Shown here: positions 21,088 to 31,839 of the stretch, piece after piece
How positions within the stretch are numbered: the stretch's first letter is position 1
How the letters are laid out: every line of letters begins with the position of its first letter
From: Icerya purchasi
Lineage: Eukaryota > Arthropoda > Insecta > Hemiptera > Monophlebidae
Assembly (NCBI GenBank): GCA_039619475.1
Contig: CM077115.1
Span: 502,221,352 to 502,285,351 of the forward strand
DNA: 64,000 bases
Reading direction: 5' to 3'
Program-made: the position numbers and the translations under genes
The notes under the pieces: model-generated
The model's database searches: none
What the model saw: the letters and a program-made list of their open reading frames with translations, nothing else
Told to the model about the DNA's origin: nothing

Positions 21088-21482
21088 AGCGAATAATCGT
21101 ACTTCGTGCGACGTGATCTTGAAGTTCGTGTGATCTCTGTGTACGTTTACGAGTCATTCTACAAATGCCGACAGTTGAAGTTAATTGACCGTTGTATTCG
21201 GACGTGATTGAGTGCATTTTATTTTTGGTGAACTGGGACCGCGGGACATCAATTATTTCGGAAACCATATTTATTAGATAAACGTGTGTAATTGTTTATT
21301 TTACGTTGTTTGCAAAACTATTCTATTCTGTATATTTCAGTTTATATGAATGTGTAATAATCTGCTTTTTAAACAGAATACTTTTTTTGACGAAAGTCAA
21401 GTCGGGTACCCGCGGCCACATGTGCTGATGTTTATTATTCTTTACGTATTTAACCTCACAGTCAAATTGTTGCAGTGTTACG

Positions 21483-22774
21483 ATGTCTAAATTTAAAAAT
21501 AGAACTACAAATCACGGAGACTGGAGAAAAAAAGAAATATGAAAAAAGCAATTCAAGCCATCCTTGACAAAAAATATTCTGAGAGAGCTGTCGCAGACCG
21601 ATACGAAGTTCCACGTACTTCTCTGCAGGATCGTATTAAAGGTATAAAACAAGGTCATCAGATTATTCTGAAGCCAAAATTAGGACGTTTTCAACAGATA
21701 TTTGAACCTGAGTTTGAAAGAAAATTTTGTGAGCATGTTATAAATTTAGATAACCGTCTCATGCCTTTAACAAGAAGTGAATTTTTGCGTCTTGCTTTTG
21801 ATTTGGCAGAAAAAATTAAAATTCCTCACAGGTTTAATAAAGACAAGCAAATAGCTAAAAAATAACTTTTTAGGTTCTGCGTTAACTGATGTACTGATTG
21901 AAGATAGATCCAGTCAGTCAACTGCAACACTTGAAAATGAACCGGGACCGTCAAAGCTATCTATCTGTGTTGTCAGCTGCCTTCCGACTAGCTACGAACA
22001 TTGAAGCAATAGCTCTAGCGTTCCAGCTGTGTCGTTAGCAATCTTACAAGAGACAGTGCCTAGTGCACGTGTTAATGTTGGGAATATTAATGATGTGCTT
22101 AAGGTTTTATCGTCTCTTCCAGATGCCTCGAAGAAACGACTGACTGTTAGGAAAAGAACAAAAAAAAGCGAAATTTTGACATCTTATAAAAAAGAATTAA
22201 TGGAGAAGGCCGAAGACCCTAAAGCTGTGGTAAAGGTCACGAGAAACATGAAAATGCAGGTGAAAGCGAAAAAGGTTGCATCTGAGCCATATTTGCAGTA
22301 TCAGGAGACTGAATGCATTATTTGTGGTGAAACATTGGATGAGGATTGGATCCAATGCGAAATATGTCAAAACTGGGCTCACGAAACATCCCGTGTTTCG
22401 TCTTCCTTAATTACTTGTAGTCTGATTTCTTTGTCCGCTGGTGCTGTGGGCTCTGTAATTGCAGATGTTATGGGACAGTTAACTCCATTTTACCTTCGGC
22501 AATGTCATTCTTTTTCTTTTCAAGATGCATATGTTTGGTATTTGTCGACGTTGATTGTCATTGTTTCTCCATCCTTGGTCTTTGTCAGATTCTATTGCTT
22601 GTAACTCCTAATTGCTGCTATTTACACGTGTTGATGGGTAATCGTCTATTATTGGTAAGCCCAGGGAAAAACCCAAACAAGAAAAAAAAAAAAAAAGCGT
22701 GCGTAGATATAAATCCATTCGATTTGTACTACAACTGTGATGTATGTGTTGGCAAAAAACGATTTGGTCACTAA
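21483..22774 (+). pseudogene. psq-HTH transposase pseudogene: DDE domain deleted, PHD-like finger interrupted
   Basis: An ATG at 21483 opens MSKFKNRTTNHGDWR; a one-base indel near 21535 shifts into the frame beginning at 21539. That frame has the psq-type helix-turn-helix (AVADRYEVPRTSLQDRIKG) followed by the helical CENP-B-like segment (MPLTRSEFLRLAFDLAEK...PHRFNKDKQIA) that precedes the catalytic core in this group. The core DDE domain is gone: at about 21866 the sequence jumps to a low-complexity linker with one TGA, then a Lys-rich region. The C-terminus has a PHD/RING-like finger, CIICGETLDEDWIQCEICQN with WAHE, which is cut after Glu at 22385. After the insertion it resumes in frame with ACVDINPF and CDVC, ending at TAA 22774. 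Not able to transpose alone. Confidence 0.8.
22387..22696 (+). mobile_element. 310-bp A-tailed retroposon (SINE-like), copy 1, inside the transposase finger
   Basis: It begins CATCCCGTGTTTC and ends GGGAAAAACCCAAACAAG followed by A15. A second copy lies on the minus strand at 62201-62537 with the same first and last bases and similarity throughout, including GTCGACGTTGATTGT.ATTGT, TCCTAATTGCTGCTA and TGTTGATGGGTAATCG. The shared fixed 5' end argues against random 5' truncation of a longer LINE and for a short retroposon. I see no clear A or B box, so a pol III SINE is not shown. Removing it plus one adjacent A restores the reading frame of the surrounding finger. Confidence 0.8.
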
Positions 22775-22782
22775 ATACGTAG

Positions 22783-22800
22783 ATGGCCGGGGGGCTCCCC
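22783..22800 (-). repeat. 3' terminal inverted repeat of the pogo-like element
   Basis: ATGGCCGGGGGGCTCCCC, the inverted match of 21071-21087, starting 8 bp after the transposase stop codon. Confidence 0.62.
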
Positions 22801-25760
22801 GTGATCTTAAAGAGATACCAAAATTTGATTAGTATTTCAAGTGACTTTAATTCGAATTTGATAATATTTTTGTTCGAGTTTTCAACATTTATCGTAACTA
22901 AATATAATGTTGATCATTTTTTCGTAGTTTCCTTGTATTTCTCTTAATCTATATAGTCATAATATCGAGAACAAAATATTGGCTGGGGCTATCTCCCCTA
23001 ATGACACCATTGTGTTTGTAGGTTGTCTGATGGATAAAAAGTATGTTAGCCGAGTCAGTTATTCGATCGAGAATTTATCTGTTCCGATGAATTACGAATA
23101 ATGCCGCTTACTATGAAACGGAACAGAAGTCAACTAATGTCCAGAAACGCAAATTTTACACCACGCTCGTAACGATATCTAAAAACTGTGACGCTGACGG
23201 TGTGGATACTTTAAAGAGACCGGCATGCTATTTTTAACGCAATAAACGTATCGAATTTCAATTTGCCAATTCGTACATCATACGAGTTGACACGGTTTTC
23301 AGCTTTCGGCCAATTGATCATATATTTCGTGTGTATTACCGCTATCCACTGAATATTAGATGTTTACGCGTGGTGTTGTTAATCAAGCGAAGGACGCGGT
23401 GAAACTAATTTTACCGGAGACGGGTCAGTCGATTAATCTTGGAGACCCCATCGACATTCTTTTAACAAAGATGGAAAACAAACTGTTTAGTAGGACGCAG
23501 ATAAAATAATTGTAATAACAATAATCGATGGTAATAGTCGTAATAAGGGGGAACGCTTGTAAAAAGAAGAAGTGAACAGATAAATAGAGAAGCTGGTGTG
23601 CAACATAGGAAGACGAATATCGGAGAAAATAGGAGGCGTCAACCACGCACTGTTTACTTTTACCGTTCTACCCTTTGAAGAGGGCAAATTTGTTAGAAAA
23701 AGTGTTAAATTTATGGGGGCGAATTGACACGCAAACTGTCCCAGTGCCAGTTACTGGTCCTTCGTACAACTACTACTTTGCATAGACAACTGCGCCATGC
23801 TAAAACACAAAACATTTCAACTTCCACCGCTGATAGGCAAAAAAGACCTACGCGCCGTCGTTGTTAAACTAATTATTTTACAATATTAATCTACAGCACG
23901 TATCGTATCCTATTTCCACGGACCGAACGTTTCCTCTTCGTCGCTTCTTCCTCCTTCTGGCGAAATTGTTCCGGCAAGTATGAGACGAGAAAAAAGAAAA
24001 AAGAATTATTTTTGAACGCGTGTAGTTCGACAGAATAGTAGTGGGATTCAGATTTTGAAATATTTCAACGATACGAATTAAAGAAATCAAAGATATTTTC
24101 ATAAACTTGAATAATATTACTACTGCAGTTTTAAGGACCGACTTCAGCGTGACTTCGTTTCCAATTTAATTATTTCTTTTATTCAACCGGACGCGAGTTA
24201 ATTTTCCTCAAAGGAAAGATTTGACCTAATTTTGTGTCTCAACTTTAAGACATATCCACGGAAGGGCATATCTGTGGATAATTTTAAATCTGACGGAATT
24301 ATTACTTTCACGTATTTATACTGTTTTTTTTTCAAACTTTCATTGTACAAAGATAAATGGCTAAGTGGGGAAAAGGGAAACGTGTGAAGTTTTTTTTTGT
24401 TCTGTTCGGGCCAAAAAAAAAAAAAAAATATTTTTTTTGTAACTGAGCGCTATATAAAACACGAATTGTTTTTCTGTTAATTCCTCTTTTCTTTCACGCT
24501 ATCGTTCAAGATTTAAAGCGAAACCGTCTCGAGATTGAACGTTTCATATCAAAAACAATAAACAAAACAAAGGTAACTTTTTGCGTCACTGTAAAAATGC
24601 ATTCACTAGGCCAAAGCGAAAATATCGAAAATATTTCAGCAATAATCTCAACGGGAAAATTACGATGCCGAATTAAAAAAAAAAAAGATATTTGACATAC
24701 CTGACTGCCGGCTACATTCATTTTCGATGATTTATTTTTCTCTCATTTCCAAAAATTATGCCATTAAAATAAATAAAATAAAATTAAATATATATATATA
24801 TATATATGAATAAAACAAATAAAAGGTATCGAGATAAAGAACATGTTCGCCGTTTGATTTTCACGACGATTTCGAACAAAGCACAAACCTTTTCAGCTTC
24901 TATTTTTTCGCGTTTCTTCTCCCGAAAATGATCGAAAAACAATAAAGAAATGGCACGATACTGAATATTCAAATACTTAACACATTCTGCCTTTCTTAAC
25001 TTGTAACCGACAATGAAATTTACGTTGTAACAGATTTTTTTTTTTTTTTTTTTTTGCAAAATTAAATATAATTTAAAAATAATTTATAATTTTTGTGGTT
25101 TTTTCGTAATTAATGTAGTCAAATTCGATCCATCATCAGTTAAAATTTGATTCTGACGATGGATCGATCACACACAATAGCTCGCGAATTAATCGAAAAT
25201 TATTATATAATTTTTATTCACTTATCTACAGAAAATACCGATCTCGCTATTCTCTCTCGATACTCATTTTGGGCGTTTTTCTGTATAAGGCTTCGATGTA
25301 CGTTAAGGACGAGTTTTTTGCCGAATTCTACTTGATGAAAGTAATTCATTTTCCTAAAAGCGTACGTTTTTCAGATTTCCAACCAGGTCAAAAATTTCTA
25401 CGGTCGCGCGAGAAAACCGTATCGTCGCCCCGTAAAAAATTGAAACATCGTAAGAGCCGGCTGAGCTACATTCTGTCGCTGACATTGTAGTTTCGATCTG
25501 AAACTGCCGGGTAATTCACATATGTAAGCTCTTTTGTTTGTCGCAGTTTGAGAAATGACGTCCTTATACATGTATATTACAGCACACCCATCTTGCTGTT
25601 GTTAAATGGTTTCTTAAATAAAATTTAATAGAAGCCTGTTCTAGCCCGAAGTTTTTATCTCCCTCCGTTTTTTTAACACGAACATGTTCTATTTTAAATT
25701 TTTCAGTACCGAAAAACGCATATAAACTTTTTAAGAGTAAAAAGGCATTACGCAGCACTG
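22801..25760. other. AT-rich stretch with no recognisable gene
   Basis: Only short motif-free open frames. Simple repeats: A/T runs at 24413-24441, (TA)n at 24788-24807, and a T run at 25030-25056. I see no protein family, TIR or RNA gene. Confidence 0.4.
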
Positions 25761-25764
25761 CGGT

Positions 25765-25848
25765 ACCAATACAATTTTGTATAATTCTTCGCGTTGGGTA
25801 AGTTTCACTGTTGACGTGCCCAAAAAAAAGAAAAAAAAAAAAAGAAGA
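25765..25848 (+). mobile_element. RNH-family 3' tail only (copy E)
   Basis: CGTTGGGTAAGTTTCACTGTTGACGTGCCCA followed by an A-rich tail (25823-25856) matches the terminal motif GTTgRCGnRCCCA(A)n of copies A, B, I and J. No coding part remains. Confidence 0.5.
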
Positions 25849-25856
25849 AAACGGAA

Positions 25857-26480
25857 AACTTTCTCTCTTTTTGTTTCTTCATCACCGGTTTTCCTAAAAG
25901 TGTTCTGTAAGCTATTTCATCTTCTCATCTTTCTCACCCATAATCCTTTTCTCCTTCACTCGATCGAGAGATCGATCTTCTGTGTATTCCCAGTGTCATT
26001 TAGAAACTGAAGGTAATGAATTAGTGGATATTCATTAGCCCGCTCTTTCATCTCTAGCGGTACATTTTTAGGAACACTTTCAGCCCAGAATATTGCTCTT
26101 CTTTCCTTAAGTAACTCATTCCAGATTATGGCTCAACTCCTGTTCTTCTTCATTTTCTAATCCTGCCTCCTTTTATCTCTCTACTTAGCCATCTGTTCAA
26201 CTTCATCCATGGTTTTCTTGATATTTGCTCTCTCTTAAACGCTCTACAATCTCTGCTATTTGTCGTCTTCGCTTTAGTCTCCTTCCTCCATCATTTTTTC
26301 AGTTTTCATCTGCATCTACTCCATTTTGTCGCTTCCATTCCTTTGTGACTATGATATCACGTTTTATTTGAATGTGCGTTCTTCTCTGCTGAGCAATGTT
26401 TTTCTAGTCTTCGCTGTCAACAAAATCGTTTTAAATACCACAAATAAAACGCGGAGTACTCGAATACTCAAAAAAAAATA
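25857..26480 (+). pseudogene. RNH-family 3' fragment (copy F)
   Basis: It starts SSSPVFLKVFCKLFHLLI, continues with a broken IPGH motif at about 25985 and EGNELVD (final RNase H Asp), then a stop and a shifted C-terminal region. The DNA from about 26120 to 26350 (TATGGCTCAACT...TTCTTCATTTTCTAATC...CTCTGCTATTTGTCG) closely matches copy K at 60.83-61.15 kb. It ends near an A-rich stretch at 26471-26480. Many stops: a dead fragment. Confidence 0.75.
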
Positions 26481-26560
26481 AAAATCCAGAGAACCTACTA
26501 TTTCGAGATTTTTCTGATCAACACCCTGCTTTGGGAAATTCAAGCACGAACACTTTTTTC

Positions 26561-26571
26561 ATTGGAAGAAA
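26561..26571. repeat. Target-site duplication, left copy (ATTGGAAGAAA)
   Basis: Exact 11-bp repeat of 29670-29680, defining both ends of the single-ORF element. Confidence 0.88.
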
Positions 26572-29500
26572 GGGGGCAAGACAGCAACCTCCACGTGGTG
26601 CCCCTGGATGCAGTCGTACTAATAAAACGCATTTTTGTGGAAAAGTGACTGTAACGAATGCTGTCAAAAGGAGCTAGAATATCACAGCCCCGAAAAAGCC
26701 CTTCTCAGGGCTACAAGACGACGAACAGGAAGTTCAGAGGTCTTAAGATCTTGCAAATAAACATAGAAGGAATCTCCCGTAATAAATCGGAGTGCATTGG
26801 CAGGATCACAGAATCAACCAATCCGGAAGTGATTGCCATACAGGAGACACATACAGAAAATGATGAAGATCATAAGAAAAGAGGAGAAATCAAGGGTTTT
26901 AAGATTGTAGCGGCTGTTCACCACGCACAATATGGGATAGCAACATATATTAAAAACAATATACAAAATTTCCAAGTAGTTTCACAGTATAGCCAAAACA
27001 GTGTCTTTACGGCAGCCATAATAATTGACAATATTCATATAATAAACGTGTATAAACCACCATCAGTTAAGTGGCCGCCAAACTTTAGAGTTTTTCCTCA
27101 TCCGGCTGTTTACATAGGTGACTTTAATAGCCACAGCTACGCATGGGGATATAATACAACAGACGGAAATGGTGAATTCCTGTTGGATTGGATGGATGTT
27201 AATAATATGAATCTTATATTTGACGCGAAAGTCAAGGGAACCTTTCATTCAGCAAGATGGGACAGGGACTTCACTCCGGACCTATGCATTGTCTCCAGTC
27301 TACTTACAAGTAGCCCAAATCATGTTGGTCGATCAGTGCTCCCAGATTTTCCCAGAAGCCAGCATAGACCAGTGTTAATTGAGATATGTAAAGAAGTTAC
27401 AGTTTGTTACTCATCCCCGAAACCAAGGTGGAACTTCCGTAAGACAAACTGGTCCAGGTTCACAGAATATATTGAAGAAAATGTTTCAAATATTTCCGCG
27501 ACGATCAATTGCTATAATAAGTTTGTCAATCTTGTAATCAGTGCTGCAAAGAGCTCAGTAGTATATCCCGTGCTGGACAAAGGAGCATGAAGAGCTTTGG
27601 ATAAAATATGAAAATACCCACGATGAAGCGGTTTTAAATGAACTGTTTGACGCATTAGACCAAGAAAGACGGGAAAGATGGCGATCGACAGTGGAATCTT
27701 TGGATTTCACGCACTCATCGCGAAAAGCGTGGGCGCTTCTGAGAAACCTCAGTGATGGGGCGGAACGGAGCATCAAACCGCCGAAGATTTCTCCAAATAA
27801 GATTGCGGAAAGATTACTGAAAGCAACAATAGTACCAGTGGAGAAGACTAGGGCACGTACAATAAAAACGGAACTGAGGATGGTGCTAGCCAAGCTACAG
27901 GATGGCATACTAAGCTCTCCTTTTACCACTGAGGAAGTGAAAACCGCAATTAAGTCCGTTAAAAGTAGGAAAGCGGCTGGTATGGATGGAATTTATCCCG
28001 AATTTATTAAGCATATGGGTTCAAAAGCAATTAAATTTGTAACAGAGTTTTTCAATAATATCCGAAACACTGGGAAGCTGCCAAAGCAATTTAAAGAAGC
28101 AAAAGTTGTGGCAGTAATTAAACCGGGAAAAGATGGAAATGATGTATCGCACTATAGGCTAATCTCGCTATTATGTGTGCCATATAAATTGCTGGAACGT
28201 GTAATATACAATAGAATAGTCATGGTCGTTGAAAACGCCCTGCCTATGGAGCAGGCTGGGTTTAGAAAGAATCAGAGCTGTGCGCATCAAGTCATGGCGC
28301 TAACCAATTACATTGAAACAGGATATGACAAAAAAACTGAAGACAGGTGCCCTTTTTATCGATCTGACATCCGCTTATGATACTGTATGAAGAGAAGGAT
28401 TACTCTTAAAAGCAGCGAAAGTGATTCCATGTAACAAGCTCATGCGTCTGTTGAACGAAATGATAACAAATCGTGTCTTTAAAGTAATTATAGGTGATAA
28501 AAGCAGTCGACCTAGAAGAACCAATAATGGCCTCCCGCAGGGATCCATCTTAGGACCTCTATTGTTCAACTTATACATCAGTGATATGCCTAAAACTGAA
28601 TCCAGAAAGTTCCAATATGCGGATGATATTGGGCTCAAATGTAACGAAGTATTAACGAAAGACTTAGAAACTCTGAACAGATACTTCCAATCGTGGAAAC
28701 TATTTTTAAACCTGCACAAAACAGAGACATCGTTATTTCACCTTACGACGCAGATGGCAAAGTCAGAACTTAACATTACACTGGGGAATGATAAAATTAA
28801 TTTCAACGCTAATCCAAAATATCTTGGGGTTATGCTGAATAGAACGTTAACATACAGGCCGCATATTGAGAAGCTGGCACAGAAAGTAAAGACAAGAGTG
28901 AACTTGGTAAGGAAACTTGCCGGCACGGGATGGGGAGCAGCTGCAAAGGTGCTGAGAACAACAACTCTAGCGCTTGCCTACTCAGCAGCGGAATATTGCG
29001 CACCTGTTTGGCTGAATAGCGCACACACTGAGAAAATAGATGTCCAGTTGAGAGCCGCAATGCGAGTAATTAGTGGGACATTAAGGTCAACGAATAAAGA
29101 CTGGCTCCCTGTTTTCGCTCACATTGCCCCTCCACACATAAGACGAGAAAAGGCTTTCCGAAAACTTTGGGAAAATTTTACACATACAGAGAACTGCTTA
29201 ATGCATGCAGATAAAGATTACAAACCGATAAGAGAATTGAAGTCTAGACGGCCTCCTTGGAGAACGGCAGTACATATGGAGAACACATCAAGAAGCTGGT
29301 AGGAAAGATGGAAAAATGAATGGACAACTAGTAAAGCCACTAACGCAGATTTAGTTCAAGATCCTTGCATAGAATTTCCGGGAATGGACCTATCACGACG
29401 GGAATGGTGTAGAATAAATAGATTTCGTACGGGACAAGGCAGATGCGCCTACACATTGAATAAATGGAAAATGGTTGCAAGCCCTATGTGCGAATGTGGA

Positions 29501-29669
29501 GAGGTTCAAACTTTAGATCATATATATAATTGTAAGATCTTTTCTTCAAATAATAATATAATTAATAGACATGATGTGCATAACATCACGAATAGCGCGC
29601 TCCAGTGGATATCTGGACTCTCGATAGATATTTAGGTTTATTTTCTAGCTCCATACGAACGAACGAACG
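26572..29669 (+). mobile_element. Full-length single-ORF non-LTR retrotransposon with 11-bp TSD
   Basis: About 3.1 kb between exact 11-bp TSDs. It begins GGGGGCAAGACAGC, has an 86-nt leader, one ORF2-type coding region, and ends in a (GAAC)n microsatellite tail (CATACGAACGAACGAACG) rather than poly(A). No ORF1 is present. Complete length, short leader and simple-repeat tail are seen in CR1/RTE-like and some Jockey-superfamily elements. Two frameshifts and two stops disable it. Confidence 0.88.
26658..29635 (+). pseudogene. Endonuclease-reverse transcriptase of the single-ORF element, 4 lesions
   Basis: ATG at 26658. The endonuclease covers the first ~300 residues: LKILQINIEG, AIQETHTEN, GDFNSHSYAWG and SQHRPV, the last in place of the usual SDHxPV. 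A frameshift near 27570 is followed by a linker and the RT fingers (SRKAAGMDGIYPEF, HYRLISLLCVPYKL, EQAGFRKNQS). A second frameshift lies at the A7 run near 28330. Motif A (FIDLTSAYDTV) is followed by TGA at 28386 where Trp is expected. Motif B (NGLPQGSILGPLLF) and QYADDIGL (catalytic YADD) are intact. A TAG at 29300 precedes the C-terminus, which has RREWCRINRFRTGQGRCAY and CECGEVQTLDHIYNC, the Cys/His motif of this group. End at 29635. Confidence 0.88.
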
Positions 29670-29680
29670 ATTGGAAGAAA
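29670..29680. repeat. Target-site duplication, right copy (ATTGGAAGAAA)
   Basis: Exact repeat of 26561-26571, directly after the (GAAC)n tail. Confidence 0.88.
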
Positions 29681-30328
29681 AAGACGGAAACGAACAAGAA
29701 ACGTTATTCGAATGTTCAAAGCGATGATGTGCCATCTTTAAATTCTGTCATCGAGCCATCGGTGATATTTGAATAATATCCGTTACTAGAACCAGAAAGA
29801 ATACAGAGAACATGAACATTTCGAACACAAACGAACAATTTTCTCGATTGACCGAATCGTCAGTGAAATACCGTCTGATTCCGAGCATTCGCAGAGACGA
29901 TTCAAACGTCGATCTTTAAAAGAGAGCACCTCGTGGTAGTGTATACGGGCGAGCTATTCAAAGAGCGACTCTTCTGTATTTACTATTCGCAGTCACTTGA
30001 CGTCGTATTTACTCATCATGTTGGGAAAATGCAAAATTACATCCCCCCCGACCTCCCTTTGATAACTATTATACAACGCCGAAGAGATGTGTTACAAGCG
30101 CTCGATTCGCGTTCAGTTTTATCGCTATAAGTCGGTATCCACTATCTGCTCTTCACTGATACTATCGCTTATTAATTCATGGATCCAATATTCCATTATA
30201 ATGTTCGCAGAGCATTGCATTAGCGAATAATAAGTGGTAACATACGAGTATATTCTAACAATGTTCTCAGGAGACTCTATTTTTTTCCTTCAGAAGGAAT
30301 TTTTCTACATTCTTTACATGGTGAAGTA
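29681..30328. other. No gene seen
   Basis: Unassigned DNA, less AT-rich than the surroundings near 29880-30130, without motif. Confidence 0.4.
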
Positions 30329-30535
30329 GAATTCGATGGATTTATGTGCTGATATAGGATTCGATGGATTTATGTGCTGATATAGGATTCGATGGATTTA
30401 TGTGCTGATATAGGATTCGATGGATTTATGTGCTGATATAGGATTCGATGGATTTATGTGCTGATATAGGATTCGATGGATTTATGTGCTGATATAGGAT
30501 TCGATGGATTTATGTGCTGATATAGGATTCGATGG
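30329..30535. repeat. 28-bp minisatellite, about 7.3 identical copies
   Basis: The unit GGATTCGATGGATTTATGTG + CTGATATA repeats head to tail from 30331 to 30535. The internal copies are identical, which points to recent expansion or homogenisation. Every frame carries stops, so it does not encode a peptide repeat. It abuts an RNase H fragment downstream. Confidence 0.95.
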
Positions 30536-30539
30536 TTTC

Positions 30540-30712
30540 GGTTTACTTTGAGTTATTTTATTACTTCCAACTCCAATTTATTCTTCCCTTCCTGATCATA
30601 CTTTTGACACTTATTGCTCTCCATTCGCGTTCACTTATACATATTCTCTTCTCTTTCAATTCGATTCGCACTGATTCGATGTGGGTTTTTGGTCATTCGG
30701 GCTTCTTTGGCA
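30540..30712 (+). pseudogene. RNH-family RNase H scrap (copy G)
   Basis: RSLIHILFSFNSIRTDSMWV followed by FGHSGFFGS aligns with IRSLIFSLCRLHSLTIDFLW and IPGHAGIAGN of copy L. Only this ~55-codon piece is present; a T run at 30719-30732 follows. Confidence 0.6.
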
Positions 30713-30715
30713 GCG

Positions 30716-31464
30716 TATTTTTTTTTTTTTTTCGCACTGTATATGGCGCAGGACTATGCGTTTGACCAATCACAGGTCAGGAAACGTATCGTTTTAAATG
30801 AATCAATTTATATAGCGCAGTCATTAGGAGAACAGTTAGTTTGTTACTTGTATTATTTTTGATTTTTGTAAACAGTTTTTTGTTAACCATGTGTGAATAT
30901 TCATGATTTCTACATTAGAATTGACGGTCGTTATGGTTTCAAAATGACTAGAAGCATTGCCAATCAAAATTCTTTTTCTTTAAATACTATTTGACATTAG
31001 GAATTAAAGTCTTTGAATCATTTGGTAACTAATAAAAATATTACCCGCGCTGTGTAATTAGCTTTAAAAATTTAGTCTTCTGTATACCTATTTTCTTTAT
31101 AAAAGCCTGTTATATCCTCGGAAATCTGTTGTAGATAAACCATCAACAAAAACGGATTGCCAGATTCCGCACAAAATTTATCTGTTACGCAGATCGAAAC
31201 ATAATTTAAAACTTTTAAATAACCCTTTATTAAATGTAGGTGAATACATACTTGTTTGTTTTTGTTTTTATTAAACCCTTTATTAGCCTTAAAATCAATA
31301 AAAAAAATAAATAAATTAATGTCGATCATACATCTGAATTGTTTTATTGCAGGGTAAAGGACGACTGAGAAGATGTTTTTATAATTCATATCTATGATCT
31401 ATGAAATTAATGCTGTTTCCATTTTTTTGAACATATTTTGCAAATTTATGATAATTTTTGTTAT
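30716..31464. other. No gene recognised
   Basis: AT-rich. A 105-codon frame on the minus strand (31389-31072) contains a fairly complex sequence (CVTDKFCAESGNPFLLMVYL) that reads as real protein, but I do not recognise its family. Confidence 0.3.
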
Positions 31465-31830
31465 TGCATTTGTATCAACACTAGGAATAATATATTCCTC
31501 CTCAATGAAGGTTCTCCTACGAGCATCAAAAATTACTCCTCTCCCAGTTCTATTGATCTATCCCTTACTTCTAATCTTAGCCTCAGTTATTCATGGTGTA
31601 ATTTAGACGGCACCTTTGGAAGTGACCACGTTCTTATCATTATTTCGTGATTTCTGCCGACAAAAATCCTCACAATACGATAAACGTCCCGCAGGCATCT
31701 TGGTACTCTTTTCATAAAGCAAAGACCTTGCATACTCTTGAAAGCTATACATCACGATATCATAATGTACCTTTATCTATCCACTTCTGGATGATGGCTT
31801 TCTGCAACGTCTTTTAACCACTTTTATCTT
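31465..31830 (+). pseudogene. LINE endonuclease C-terminal fragment (copy H, probably RNH family)
   Basis: NIFLLNEGSPTSI, SSPSSIDLSLTS and FGSDHVLIII form the end of an apurinic-type endonuclease, including the catalytic SDH motif. A linker with ASWYSFHKAK follows, then frame is lost. The wording fits the endonuclease of RNase H-bearing LINEs, so it may be the 5' part of the RNH family, but no overlapping copy in the window proves this. Confidence 0.65.
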
Positions 31831-31839
31831 GCGCTTTTC

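Larger units (their letters stand above)
21069..22800 (+). mobile_element. pogo/psq-type DNA transposon, internally deleted, with TIRs
   Basis: The ends are inverted: GGGGTAGCCCCGGCCAT at 21071-21087 and ATGGCCGGGGGGCTCCCC at 22783-22800. Read inward from each end they agree as GGGG.AGCCCC(CC)GGCCAT. Each end is itself partly palindromic (GGGG.AGCCCC). Between them lies one disrupted transposase reading frame plus a 310-bp inserted retroposon. I could not find a clear target duplication. The assignment to the pogo-related group rests on the psq-type helix-turn-helix protein, not on the TIR sequence, which I do not recognise. Confidence 0.68.

Noticed and set aside
22300..22774. Host PHD-finger gene with an intron at 22387-22696
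   Set aside because: The interrupting segment starts CATCCC and ends in A15 rather than GT...AG, and recurs at 62.2 kb with the same ends, so it is an insertion, not an intron.
30329..30535. CRISPR-like array
   Set aside because: The 28-bp units are contiguous without spacers, so it is a plain tandem minisatellite in a eukaryotic genome.
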